From Pseudomonas sp. PH1b (GTDB lineage Bacteria > Pseudomonadota > Gammaproteobacteria > Pseudomonadales > Pseudomonadaceae): a stretch of 64,000 nt of DNA. Below are positions 1 through 8,851 of the stretch, one piece after another (position 1 is the stretch's first letter; every line of letters begins with the position of its first letter). The notes beneath the pieces were generated by a model. It was not told the origin of the DNA, did not search any database, and was given only the letters and a program-made list of their open reading frames with translations. Position numbers and translations under genes: made by a program. The stretch lies in the NCBI RefSeq assembly GCF_000633395.1, contig NZ_AYMU01000016.1:1-64000 (forward strand). The letters run 5' to 3'.

Positions 1-56
1 GGCTTGCCAGCGAAGGGGCCCACCAAACCGCCATCGCCGGCAAGCCGGCTCCTACA
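1..56. repeat. REP/REPIN element, cut by the window edge
   Basis: Two inverted REP arms: a GGCTTGCCAGCGAAGG arm at 1-16 and a GCCGGCAAGCCGGCTCCTAC arm ending at 56. The outer GTAGGAGC of the left arm lies before the window. This is the same family as the repeats near 2.0, 3.5 and 18.9 kb. Confidence 0.8.
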
Positions 57-82
57 GAACTCACACCCTCTCATTGCCAGCC

Positions 83-146
83 GTAGGAGCTGGCTTGCCA
101 GCGAAGGGGCCCGCCAGACCGCCATCACCGGCCAGCCAGCTCCCAC
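83..146. repeat. Degenerate REPIN upstream of exaC
   Basis: The left arm GTAGGAGCTGGCTTGCCAGC starts at 83. The right arm, ending near 146, is diverged (CCAGCCAGCTCCCAC instead of CAAGCCGGCTCCTAC). It has the same 64-base span as the intact copies, so it is an older, eroded copy. It lies 150 bases before the exaC start. Confidence 0.65.
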
Positions 147-295
147 ACACCAGGGCGCAGCATGGACGCAGGCATTCAACCTACGACCAAATGACGAGGG
201 CCCCCCTGCCAACGATGCATTCGTCGGCGCTGCGGGGCTCTCTACCATCGAGCCATCGCCTGTCGTGGACAGGCATCGACCAGCAGAGGCCCAGC

Positions 296-1816
<1,521 letters not shown>

Positions 1817-1867
1817 GGGGCGGGAACAGGCGCGGTGGTTGGGTGCCGCCGCGCGTGTGCAGGACGG

Positions 1868-1904
1868 ACACGGGGAGGGCTCATGGGTGGGCACCTCCCC
1901 GTGT
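1868..1904. terminator. Hairpin after exaC
   Basis: A perfect 11-bp inverted repeat (ACACGGGGAGG at 1868 and its complement ending at 1904) 50 bases past the exaC stop. There is no U-tract, so it may act as a transcript-stabilising or attenuating structure rather than a classical intrinsic terminator. Confidence 0.45.
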
Positions 1905-1939
1905 GCGTTGTGGGCCCAGCACGCGATACACAGCCCCCT

Positions 1940-2280
1940 GTAGGAGCCAGCTTGCTGGCGAAGGGAGCCGCAAGATCGCTTTCGCCGGCAAGCCGGCTCC
2001 TACCGGGGCAAGCCCCACCACCGCCAGCCATGTAGGAGCCAGCTTGCTGGCGAAGAGGGCCGCAAGATCGCCTTCGCCGGCAAGCCGGCTCCTACCGGGG
2101 CACGCCCCACCACCGCCATCCGTGTAGGAGCCAGCTTGCTGGCGAAGGGGGCCGCAAGATCGCCTTCGCCGGCAAGCCGGCTCCTACAGGGGCAAGCCCC
2201 CACCACCGCCATCCGTGTAGGAGCCAGCTTGCTGGCGAAGGGGGCCGCAAGATCGCTTTCGCCGGCAAGCCGGCTCCTAC
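1940..2280. repeat. Tandem array of four REPINs
   Basis: Four near-identical 64-base REPINs at 1940-2003, 2032-2095, 2124-2187 and 2217-2280. Each is GTAGGAGCCAGCTTGCTGGC … GCCGGCAAGCCGGCTCCTAC. The 28-29 base spacers are also conserved (GGGGCAAGCC…CACCACCGCCA…), giving a period of 92-93 bases. The array fills most of the 600-base exaC–pqqA gap. Confidence 0.95.
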
Positions 2281-2418
2281 AGGGGCAAGCCACCCACCAC
2301 CAATCTCCCCCTACCAACGCACCCCGCCGGTTCGTCCCAAAGTAGCATTCGGCCCCTGCGCTCCCCGTGCATTAATGCCTCTACCGGAATCCCCCGGCAC
2401 AACAAGAGGCTTGACCCC

Positions 2419-2490
2419 ATGTGGCATAAACCCGCGTACACCGACCTGCGTATCGGCTTTGAAGTGACCATGTACTTCGCCAACCGCTGA
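2419..2490 (+). CDS. pqqA: Coenzyme PQQ precursor peptide PqqA
   Basis: A 23-residue ribosomally made peptide whose Glu and Tyr side chains are cross-linked by PqqE to build pyrroloquinoline quinone. The sequence is MWHKPAYTDLR… with the invariant E-x3-Y pair at Glu15 and Tyr19, ending FANR before TGA. The length and motif match Pseudomonas PqqA closely. An AAGAGG ribosome site lies about 10 bases before the ATG. pqqB follows 61 bases downstream. It was found by reading the sequence directly, since it is shorter than normal gene-calling cut-offs. pqqC, pqqD and pqqE do not follow here, so PQQ synthesis from this copy would depend on genes elsewhere. Confidence 0.95.
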   Translation: MWHKPAYTDLRIGFEVTMYFANR

Positions 2491-2551
2491 GCCGTCCCGC
2501 TTCGGCCGGTGCTGGTGTCGGCCGGAGCCTTTTGCCCTTCAGGAGCACGCC

Positions 2552-3466
2552 ATGCACATTCGCATTCTCGGTTCCGCGGCGGGGGGCGGTTTTCCCCAGT
2601 GGAACTGCAACTGCCGCAACTGCGCCGGCGTGCGCAACGGCACCCTGCGGGCGCGGCGCCGCAGCCAGTCGTCCATCGCCCTGAGCGACCACGGCAGCGA
2701 GTGGATCCTGTGCAACGCCTCCCCGGACATCCGCCAGCAACTGGAATCCTTCCCGGTGCTGCAGCCGGGCCGACAACTGCGGGACACGGCCCTGGCTGGG
2801 GTGATCCTGCTGGACAGCCAGATCGACCATTGCACCGGCCTGCTCAGCCTGCGCGAAGGTTGCCCGCATCAGGTCTGGTGCACCGAGATGGTCCACCAGG
2901 ACCTGAGCAGCGGCTTCCCCCTGTTCAACATGCTCAGTCACTGGAGCGGCGGCTTGCAGTGGCAGCCCATCCACCTCGATGGCCGCGAGTTCAGCCTGCC
3001 GGCCTGCCCGGATATCGCCCTGCGGGCCATAGCCCTGCGCAGCAGCGCGCCGCCGTATTCGCCCCATCGCGGCAACCCGCACCCGGGGGACAATATCGGC
3101 CTGTTCATAGAGGACCGGCGCAGCGGCGCCAGCCTGTTCTATGCCCCGGGGCTGGGGCAGGTGGACCGGCCCTTGCTGGAATGGATGGCGCGCGCCGACT
3201 GCCTACTGGTGGACGGCACCTTGTGGCGCGATGACGAGATGCGCTTGTGTGAAGTGGGCGACAAACTGGGCAGCGAGATGGGCCACCTGGCCCAGAGCGG
3301 CCCTGGCGGCATGCTCGACGTGCTGCAGCGTTTCCCCCGTGCGCGCAAGGTGCTGATCCACATCAACAACACCAACCCGATCCTCGACGAGGACTCCGCC
3401 GAACGCGCGGAACTGACCCGCCGCGGCATCGAAGTGGCGTACGACGGCATGGACATTCACCTCTGA
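2552..3466 (+). CDS. pqqB: PQQ biosynthesis protein PqqB
   Basis: A 304-residue metallo-beta-lactamase-fold protein, the normal length for PqqB. It is considered the hydroxylase that acts on the Glu-Tyr-derived intermediate before PqqC. Family features seen are MHIRILGSAAGGGFPQWNCN at the N-terminus, the NCNCRNC zinc-binding cluster, the DSQIDHCTGLL metal-site motif, and the NNTNP segment near the C-terminus. An AGGAG ribosome site sits a few bases before the ATG. In Pseudomonas the gene is normally followed by pqqC, pqqD and pqqE. Here it ends 17 bases before a REPIN and the next gene is ercA, so pqqAB are orphaned at this site. Confidence 0.95.
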   Translation: MHIRILGSAAGGGFPQWNCNCRNCAGVRNGTLRARRRSQSSIALSDHGSEWILCNASPDIRQQLESFPVLQPGRQLRDTALAGVILLDSQIDHCTGLLSLREGCPHQVWCTEMVHQDLSSGFPLFNMLSHWSGGLQWQPIHLDGREFSLPACPDIALRAIALRSSAPPYSPHRGNPHPGDNIGLFIEDRRSGASLFYAPGLGQVDRPLLEWMARADCLLVDGTLWRDDEMRLCEVGDKLGSEMGHLAQSGPGGMLDVLQRFPRARKVLIHINNTNPILDEDSAERAELTRRGIEVAYDGMDIHL

Positions 3467-3483
3467 CCCGTACACCGCACACC

Positions 3484-3547
3484 GTAGGAGCCAGCTTGCT
3501 GGCGAAGGCGCCCGCAAGACCGCCTTCGCCGGCAAGCCGGCTCCTGC
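3484..3547. repeat. REPIN between pqqB and ercA
   Basis: One 64-base REPIN (GTAGGAGCCAGC … CCGGCTCCTGC). It differs from the consensus at the penultimate base of the right arm. It lies where pqqC-pqqE would be expected by comparison with P. aeruginosa. Confidence 0.9.
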
Positions 3548-3661
3548 AGGGGCAGAGGCAGGCAGGGCGCATACCACCACCCAATGGTCGGATTGCTTTC
3601 ATCGCGGGATGCTTTAGGCTGGCGTTCTTCTCCAGAACAATAAGAAAACAGGCTTCCCCCC

Positions 3662-4825
3662 ATGGGCCAGAATCTCAGTCTGCTGCGCAAGTTCGTCTCT
3701 CCGGAAATCATCTTTGGCGCCGGTTGCCGGCACAACGTCGGCAACTATGCGAAGACCTTCGGGGCGCGCAAGGTGCTGGTGGTCACCGACCCCGGGGTGA
3801 TCGCCGCCGGCTGGGTCGCCGATGTCGAGGCCAGCCTGCTGGCCCAGGGCGTGGAGTACTGCCTGTACAGCGCGGTGTCGCCCAACCCGCGGGTGGAGGA
3901 GGTGATGCACGGCGCGCAGATCTACCGGGAAAACGCTTGCGATGTGATCGTCGCGGTCGGTGGCGGCAGCCCCATGGATTGCGGCAAGGGCATCGGCATC
4001 GTCGCCGCCCACGGGCGCAGCATCCTCGAGTTCGAGGGGGTGGACACCATCCGTATGCCCAGCCCGCCGCTGATCATGATCCCTACCACCGCCGGCACCT
4101 CGGCGGATGTCTCGCAGTTCGTGATCATCTCCAACCAGCAGGAACAGATGAAGTTCTCCATCGTCAGCAAGGCGGTGGTCCCGGATGTGTCGCTGATCGA
4201 CCCGGAAACCACCCTGGGCATGGACCCCTTCCTCTCCGCCTGCACCGGTATCGACGCCCTGGTACACGCCATCGAGGCCTTCGTTTCCACCGGCCACGGG
4301 CCGCTCACCGATCCCCACGCCCTGGAGGCCATGCGCCTGATCAACGGCAACCTGGTGCAGATGATCGCCAACCCTGCGGACATCGCCCTGCGCGAGAAGA
4401 TCATGCTCGGCAGCATGCAGGCCGGGCTGGCGTTCTCCAATGCCATCCTCGGTGCGGTGCACGCCATGTCCCACAGCCTGGGGGGCTTTCTCGACCTGCC
4501 CCACGGGCTGTGCAACGCGGTGCTGGTGGAGCATGTGGTGGCCTTCAACTACAACTCGGCGCCGGAGCGTTTCAAGGTGATCGCCGAGACCTTCGGCATC
4601 GATTGCCGCGGCCTCAACCAGCGGCAGATCTGCGGGCGCCTGGTGGAGCACCTGATTGCCCTCAAGCACGCCATCGGCTTTCACGAAACCCTGGGCCTGC
4701 ACGGGGTCAGCAGCAGCGATATCCCGTTCCTCTCGCAGCACGCGATGGGTGACCCGTGCATCCTCACCAACCCTCGCGAATCCAGCCAGCGCGATGTCGA
4801 GGTGGTCTATGGCGAGGCCCTCTGA
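3662..4825 (+). CDS. ercA: ErcA-like iron-containing alcohol dehydrogenase
   Basis: A 387-residue group III Fe-dependent alcohol dehydrogenase, NAD-linked by family. The N-terminal nucleotide-binding half has the VAVGGGSPMDCGKG loop (about 97-110) and the PTTAGTSAD motif (141-149). The C-terminal metal site is intact: Asp198 and His202 (GIDALVHAIEA), His267 (AVHAMSH) and His281 (DLPHGLCNA). In P. aeruginosa ErcA is encoded beside the ErcS kinases next to the pqq genes and is needed for normal ethanol-oxidation regulation, possibly by producing or sensing a signal metabolite. The same adjacency is seen here. The downstream kinase gene overlaps its end by 17 bases, which implies translational coupling. 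Assignment to ErcA rather than a general Fe-ADH rests on this context. Confidence 0.85.
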   Translation: MGQNLSLLRKFVSPEIIFGAGCRHNVGNYAKTFGARKVLVVTDPGVIAAGWVADVEASLLAQGVEYCLYSAVSPNPRVEEVMHGAQIYRENACDVIVAVGGGSPMDCGKGIGIVAAHGRSILEFEGVDTIRMPSPPLIMIPTTAGTSADVSQFVIISNQQEQMKFSIVSKAVVPDVSLIDPETTLGMDPFLSACTGIDALVHAIEAFVSTGHGPLTDPHALEAMRLINGNLVQMIANPADIALREKIMLGSMQAGLAFSNAILGAVHAMSHSLGGFLDLPHGLCNAVLVEHVVAFNYNSAPERFKVIAETFGIDCRGLNQRQICGRLVEHLIALKHAIGFHETLGLHGVSSSDIPFLSQHAMGDPCILTNPRESSQRDVEVVYGEAL

Positions 4826-6536
4826 GGAGCAGCAACGGGCCCTGGCCGGGCTGCTGGGGCTGGGCAACCACTCGGCGCGCAAGAGCCACTACCCGGAGCT
4901 GGCGGCGCGCCTGGACGACCTGGAAACCGAACGCAACCGCTACAAGTGGCTGTTCGAGCATGCGGTGCACGGGATCTTCCAGGCCAGCCTGCAAGCCGGC
5001 ATGCGCGCGGCCAACCCGGCCCTGGCGCGAATGCTGGGTTACCAGGACCCCCAGGAGGTGCTGTTCTCCCTGGCGGACTTGGCGGGCAATCTGTTTGTCG
5101 GTGGCGTCGAGGAGCTGACGGCGATCGCTGAGCAGTTGCACAACCAACGTAGCCTCCTGGGTTATGAGACCCAGCTGCGGCGCAAGGACGGCAGCAGCCT
5201 CGATGTGCTGATGAACCTGCTGCTCAAGCCGGATCAGGACGGCCTGGTGGAAGGCTTTGTCGCCGACATCACCGAGCGCAAGCTGGCCCAGCAGCACCTG
5301 GAACAGCTCAACGATCAGTTGGAGCAACGGGTGGCGGCGCGCACCGATGAGCTGCTGGACGCCAACCGCAACCTGCAGCAGCAGATTGCCCGCCGCGAGC
5401 GCATCGAGCGCGACCTGCGCGAGGCCAGGGACGCCGCCGAGGCCGCCAACCGCAGCAAGGACAAGTACCTGGCCGCCGCCAGCCACGACCTGCTGCAACC
5501 CTTGAATGCTGCGCGGCTGCTGATTTCCACCCTGCGCGAGCGCCACCTGCCGGCCCCCGAGCAGTTGCTGGTGGAGCGTACCCACCAGGCCCTGGAAGGC
5601 GCCGAGGACTTGCTCACCGACCTGCTGGATATTTCCAAGCTGGACCAGGCGGCGGTGAAGCCGGACCTGGCCACCTACCGCCTGGATGAAATGCTCGCGC
5701 CGCTGATTTCGGAGTTCCAGTCGGTGGCCGAGGCGGCGGGGCTGGGGTTGCGGGTGCGCTTTGGTGATTTTGCCCTGTTCACCGACCTGCGGCTGATGAC
5801 CCGGATCCTGCGCAACTTCCTCAGCAATGCCTGCCGCTACACCGAGCACGGCAGCATCCTGCTGGCGGCCCGGCGCCGGGGCGACTGCCTGCGCCTGGAG
5901 GTGTGGGACACCGGACGTGGCATCGCCGCCGACCGTTTGCAGTCGATCTTCCTTGAATTCAACCAGCTGGATGTGGGACGCGCCGCCGATCGCAAGGGCG
6001 TGGGCCTGGGGCTGGCGATCGTCGAGCGGATTGCGAAAATCCTCGGCTACCGGGTGCAGGTGGATTCGCGCCCCGGGTGCGGTTCGCGGTTCAGCATCGA
6101 CGTGCCTCTGGCCGCCCGGGTGCCCTTGCCCCTGGCCCAGCAGGCGCCGCAGCCGGGTACCGGCAACCCGCTGCCGGGGCGGCGCCTGCTGGTGCTGGAC
6201 AATGAGTTGAGCATTCTCGAAAGCATGGCCGCGCTGCTGGGCCAGTGGGGCTGCGAGGTGGTCACTGCCACCGATCAGGCCGCGGCCCTGGAGGTCTTGC
6301 AGGGGCGGGCACCGGAGCTGATCCTCGCGGACTTTCACCTGGACCACGGGGTGACCGGCTGCGAGGTGGTTGCACAGTTGCGCGAACATTTCCGGCAGCC
6401 ATTGCCGGCAGTGATCATCACTGCCGACCGCAGCGACCAGTGCCGCCGGGCCTTGCAGCAGCTGGGGGCGCCGCTGCTCAACAAACCGCTGAAGCCGGGC
6501 AAGCTGCGGGCCGTGCTGAGCCAGTTGCTGGGCTAG
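4809..6536 (+). CDS. Hybrid sensor histidine kinase (ErcS/ErcS'-like)
   Basis: A 575-residue soluble hybrid kinase with no membrane segment. Order: PAS domain (about 45-155), coiled coil (about 155-215), HisKA with phospho-acceptor His226 in ASHDLLQPL, HATPase with Asn340 (N box) and DTGRG 367-371, then a receiver domain (about 458-575) with Asp508 and Lys559. The PAS/coiled-coil/HisKA/REC layout matches ErcS' and related kinases of the Pseudomonas ethanol-oxidation regulon. The ATG at 4809 is chosen because it overlaps the ercA stop region; the same frame is open further upstream inside ercA. It is likely to regulate exa/pqq expression through a partner response regulator not in this window. 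The exact paralogue name is uncertain. Confidence 0.85.
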   Translation: MARPSEEQQRALAGLLGLGNHSARKSHYPELAARLDDLETERNRYKWLFEHAVHGIFQASLQAGMRAANPALARMLGYQDPQEVLFSLADLAGNLFVGGVEELTAIAEQLHNQRSLLGYETQLRRKDGSSLDVLMNLLLKPDQDGLVEGFVADITERKLAQQHLEQLNDQLEQRVAARTDELLDANRNLQQQIARRERIERDLREARDAAEAANRSKDKYLAAASHDLLQPLNAARLLISTLRERHLPAPEQLLVERTHQALEGAEDLLTDLLDISKLDQAAVKPDLATYRLDEMLAPLISEFQSVAEAAGLGLRVRFGDFALFTDLRLMTRILRNFLSNACRYTEHGSILLAARRRGDCLRLEVWDTGRGIAADRLQSIFLEFNQLDVGRAADRKGVGLGLAIVERIAKILGYRVQVDSRPGCGSRFSIDVPLAARVPLPLAQQAPQPGTGNPLPGRRLLVLDNELSILESMAALLGQWGCEVVTATDQAAALEVLQGRAPELILADFHLDHGVTGCEVVAQLREHFRQPLPAVIITADRSDQCRRALQQLGAPLLNKPLKPGKLRAVLSQLLG

Positions 6537-6563
6537 GGGGCGGCGGCTAGTGAAGGTGCCAGG

Positions 6564-6589
6564 CAGCGGCTAAGATGCCGCTGTTTTTT
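6564..6589 (+). terminator. Intrinsic terminator after the hybrid kinase gene
   Basis: A 7-bp stem (CAGCGGC / GCCGCTG) with a 6-base loop, followed directly by six T residues, 28 bases after the kinase stop codon. It ends the ercA–kinase transcript before the VanW gene. Confidence 0.8.
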
Positions 6590-6612
6590 CCTTCAAGGAC
6601 CCACGGCACGCC

Positions 6613-7476
6613 GTGAATGAATCGATGAAACCCCTGTCGTCGTATCACCCTGCGCTGTACTGGCTGCGGGTTCGCCAAAGGCGCCTGGCGCGCCACCTGG
6701 CCTGGCGTTTCTCCGGGCGCCGCTATGCCCGGCCCGAAGCCGGCAGCCCGCGCTTGCCCCATCGCTTCATCAAGCACACCTCGAAACTGATCCGCACCCT
6801 GGGGGATTCCGACCTGGCGTTGCAGCACAACAAGGTGATCAACCTGAAGCTCGCGGTGGCCTGCATCGATGGCGTACGCATTGCGCCCGGGGAGTATTTT
6901 TCCTTCTGCAAACTGGTGGGCCGGCCCAGCCGCGAGCGGGGTTTTGTCGAGGGCATGGAGCTGTCCTTCGGCGAGGCCCGCAGTGGCATCGGCGGTGGCA
7001 TCTGCCAACTGAGCAACCTGATCCACTGGATGGCGATCCACTCGCCGCTGCAGGTGGTGGAGCGGGCCAATCACAGTTTTGACCCGTTCCCCGACCAGGG
7101 TCGGGTGCTGCCCTTCGGGTCCGGGGCGGCGATCTTCTACAACTACATCGATCTGGTGTTGTACAACCCCGGGCCCCAGACCTTGCAGCTCAAGCTGCAG
7201 GTCGGCGCGCAACAGCTGGAGGGCGAGCTGCTCTGCGAGCGACCCAGCGAGCATCGCTATCACGTCTATCAGCGGGCTCATCGCTTTGTTCGCGAGGGCG
7301 CCCGGGTGTACCGCGAGAACCAGATCTGGCGCGACATCAGCACCAAGGGCCAGAACCCCGAGCTGCTGCGCCGCGAATGCCTGTATCGCAACCGGGTGGT
7401 GGTCAAGTACCCGGTGGCCGACGCGCTGATCGATCCGCCGCCAGCGGGATCAGAGGATGCCCAGCATCCACAGTAG
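6613..7476 (+). CDS. VanW family protein
   Basis: A 287-residue protein with the VanW domain over most of its length: a LPHRFIKH…L segment near 55, the GEYFSFCKLVG and GIGGGICQLSN motifs around 100-135, and the NHSFDPFPDQGRVLPFG motif. The name comes from vancomycin-resistance clusters, but the family's biochemical function is not established and Pseudomonas copies are not linked to glycopeptide resistance. No signal peptide is evident. The start may be GTG 6613 or the in-frame ATG at 6625; neither has a strong ribosome site. It stands alone after a terminator and its 3' end overlaps the convergent YniB-like gene by 27 bases. Confidence 0.85.
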   Translation: MNESMKPLSSYHPALYWLRVRQRRLARHLAWRFSGRRYARPEAGSPRLPHRFIKHTSKLIRTLGDSDLALQHNKVINLKLAVACIDGVRIAPGEYFSFCKLVGRPSRERGFVEGMELSFGEARSGIGGGICQLSNLIHWMAIHSPLQVVERANHSFDPFPDQGRVLPFGSGAAIFYNYIDLVLYNPGPQTLQLKLQVGAQQLEGELLCERPSEHRYHVYQRAHRFVREGARVYRENQIWRDISTKGQNPELLRRECLYRNRVVVKYPVADALIDPPPAGSEDAQHPQ

Positions 7477-7998
7477 GCCGAGGTACAGCGCGGCGAAGAA
7501 CAGCGGCCGCACACAGAGCCAGTGGGTCTGGGACAGGAAGCTGACGCCGGGCTCCACCGGGGTCGTGTCTTCCAGTTGCTGCAGGGTCATGGCCGCTACG
7601 CCTTCCTCGGCCGGGGTATTGAGCCGGGCCTGGATCAGCGGCTCGACTTCCTCGACCTTGCGCATCAGGCTCCGGCCCCAGCCATACAGCGCCGCGCCAA
7701 CGAAGATCAGCAGGTAGATCACCAAAAATTTCCAGTGGGACGGGTAGCTCAGGTCGATGAAGCTGGGGAGCGGGCTGTTGTCCCAGAACCAGTTCAGCGG
7801 CTGGGTGTAGGCGTTGACCTGGTACACGAAATACTTGATCGGCTGGTTGATCACCGAGGCCATGGTGGTGTAGCTGTCCAGGCGCCAATAGAGCATTTTC
7901 AGGGTCGAGATACAGGTCGAGATCAGCGCCCCGCTGAACAGCAATGCGCCTGCGGCGATGGCGAGGCGGTATCTCAACTGGGCCTGGGTGTAGTTCAT
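7450..7998 (-). CDS. YniB-like inner-membrane protein
   Basis: A 182-residue membrane protein resembling the E. coli YniB family (about 178 residues), whose function is unknown. Hydrophobic segments are at the N-terminus (about 11-33), centre (about 90-108) and C-terminus (about 162-182). The central loop contains NWFWDNSPLPS. The start is the ATG at 7998 with an AGGAAG ribosome site; the frame is open further upstream but those residues look non-coding. It converges with the VanW gene. No operon partner is visible. Confidence 0.75.
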   Translation of the reverse strand: MNYTQAQLRYRLAIAAGALLFSGALISTCISTLKMLYWRLDSYTTMASVINQPIKYFVYQVNAYTQPLNWFWDNSPLPSFIDLSYPSHWKFLVIYLLIFVGAALYGWGRSLMRKVEEVEPLIQARLNTPAEEGVAAMTLQQLEDTTPVEPGVSFLSQTHWLCVRPLFFAALYLGLLWMLGIL

Positions 7999-8182
7999 CG
8001 GTGCTTCCTGCAATGGGGGGAAAAGGGGCGCAATACTATATTTCGTGGCGCCGGGCCGATAGGGGCACGCCACGGTTGGCCGGCCCCTGGTGCATCGCCT
8101 GCCCGGGGCCTTGAAGGTTTGCCCCGGCCAGGGCACGACACGGGTTATTCTTGGGGCCTTCTTCAGTCGGACGAGCCTGCCC

Positions 8183-8851
8183 ATGCTGCACGTACAAGGA
8201 GTGTTCAAGAGCTACGCCACGCCCCAGGGGCCGCTGGCGGTGCTGCAGGGGGTCGACCTGCAGCTGGGGCAGGGCAGCAGCCTGGCGCTGATGGGCGAAT
8301 CGGGCAGTGGCAAGAGCACCTTGCTGCACCTGGTGGCCGGCCTGGACAAGGTTGACCGCGGCAGTATCCGCATCGGCCAGCAGCAGCTGGAGCAGATGAG
8401 CGAACAGCAGTTGGCCAACTGGCGCCGTACCGAGGTGGGCCTGGTGTTCCAGCAGTTCAACCTGATCGGCAGCCTGCGGGTCGCAGACAACCTGGCCTTC
8501 CAGGCGCGGCTGGCAGGGCGTTTCGATCCTGTCTGGCAGGCGCAACTGGTGGAGCGCCTGGGGCTCGGTGAGCTGCTGCGGCGCTACCCCGAGCAGCTCT
8601 CCGGCGGCCAGCAGCAGCGGGTTGCCCTGGGCCGGGCCCTGGCGTCCAGGCCCGGGCTGTTGCTGGCGGACGAGCCCACCGGCAGCCTCGACGAAACCAC
8701 CAGTGACGAGGTCTTGCAGCTGTTGCTGGAGTTGCTGGCGGACAGCCCCACCAGCCTGCTGATGGTCACCCACAGCCAGCGCGTGGCCAGCCGCTTGCAA
8801 CAGGTGGTGGTGCTGCAACGAGGCCGCCTGGCCGGATCGGGTGCGGCTTGA
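8183..8851 (+). CDS. ABC transporter ATP-binding protein (LolD/MacB-like, AttEFGH type)
   Basis: A 222-residue ATPase of the MacB/LolD class. Walker A is GESGSGKST (38-46), the Q-loop is at about 90, the signature is LSGGQQQR (from 139), Walker B is LLLADEP (159-165), and the switch His is in MVTHS near the C-terminus. The ATG at 8183 fits the family N-terminus. Its stop overlaps the start of the FtsX-type permease gene (TGATG), and the AttH-like lipoprotein follows, so all three form one unit. The class energises mechanotransmission or lipoprotein extrusion rather than bulk import. Cargo is unknown. Confidence 0.92.
   Translation: MLHVQGVFKSYATPQGPLAVLQGVDLQLGQGSSLALMGESGSGKSTLLHLVAGLDKVDRGSIRIGQQQLEQMSEQQLANWRRTEVGLVFQQFNLIGSLRVADNLAFQARLAGRFDPVWQAQLVERLGLGELLRRYPEQLSGGQQQRVALGRALASRPGLLLADEPTGSLDETTSDEVLQLLLELLADSPTSLLMVTHSQRVASRLQQVVVLQRGRLAGSGAA

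Noticed and set aside
74..295. An N-terminal extension of ExaC upstream of ATG 296
   Set aside because: The extra residues translate REP sequence, and ExaC from 296 already has its normal 506 residues.
1940..2280. CRISPR-like regular repeat spacing
   Set aside because: The repeats are long palindromes of the Pseudomonas REPIN type and the spacers are themselves conserved; no cas genes exist nearby.
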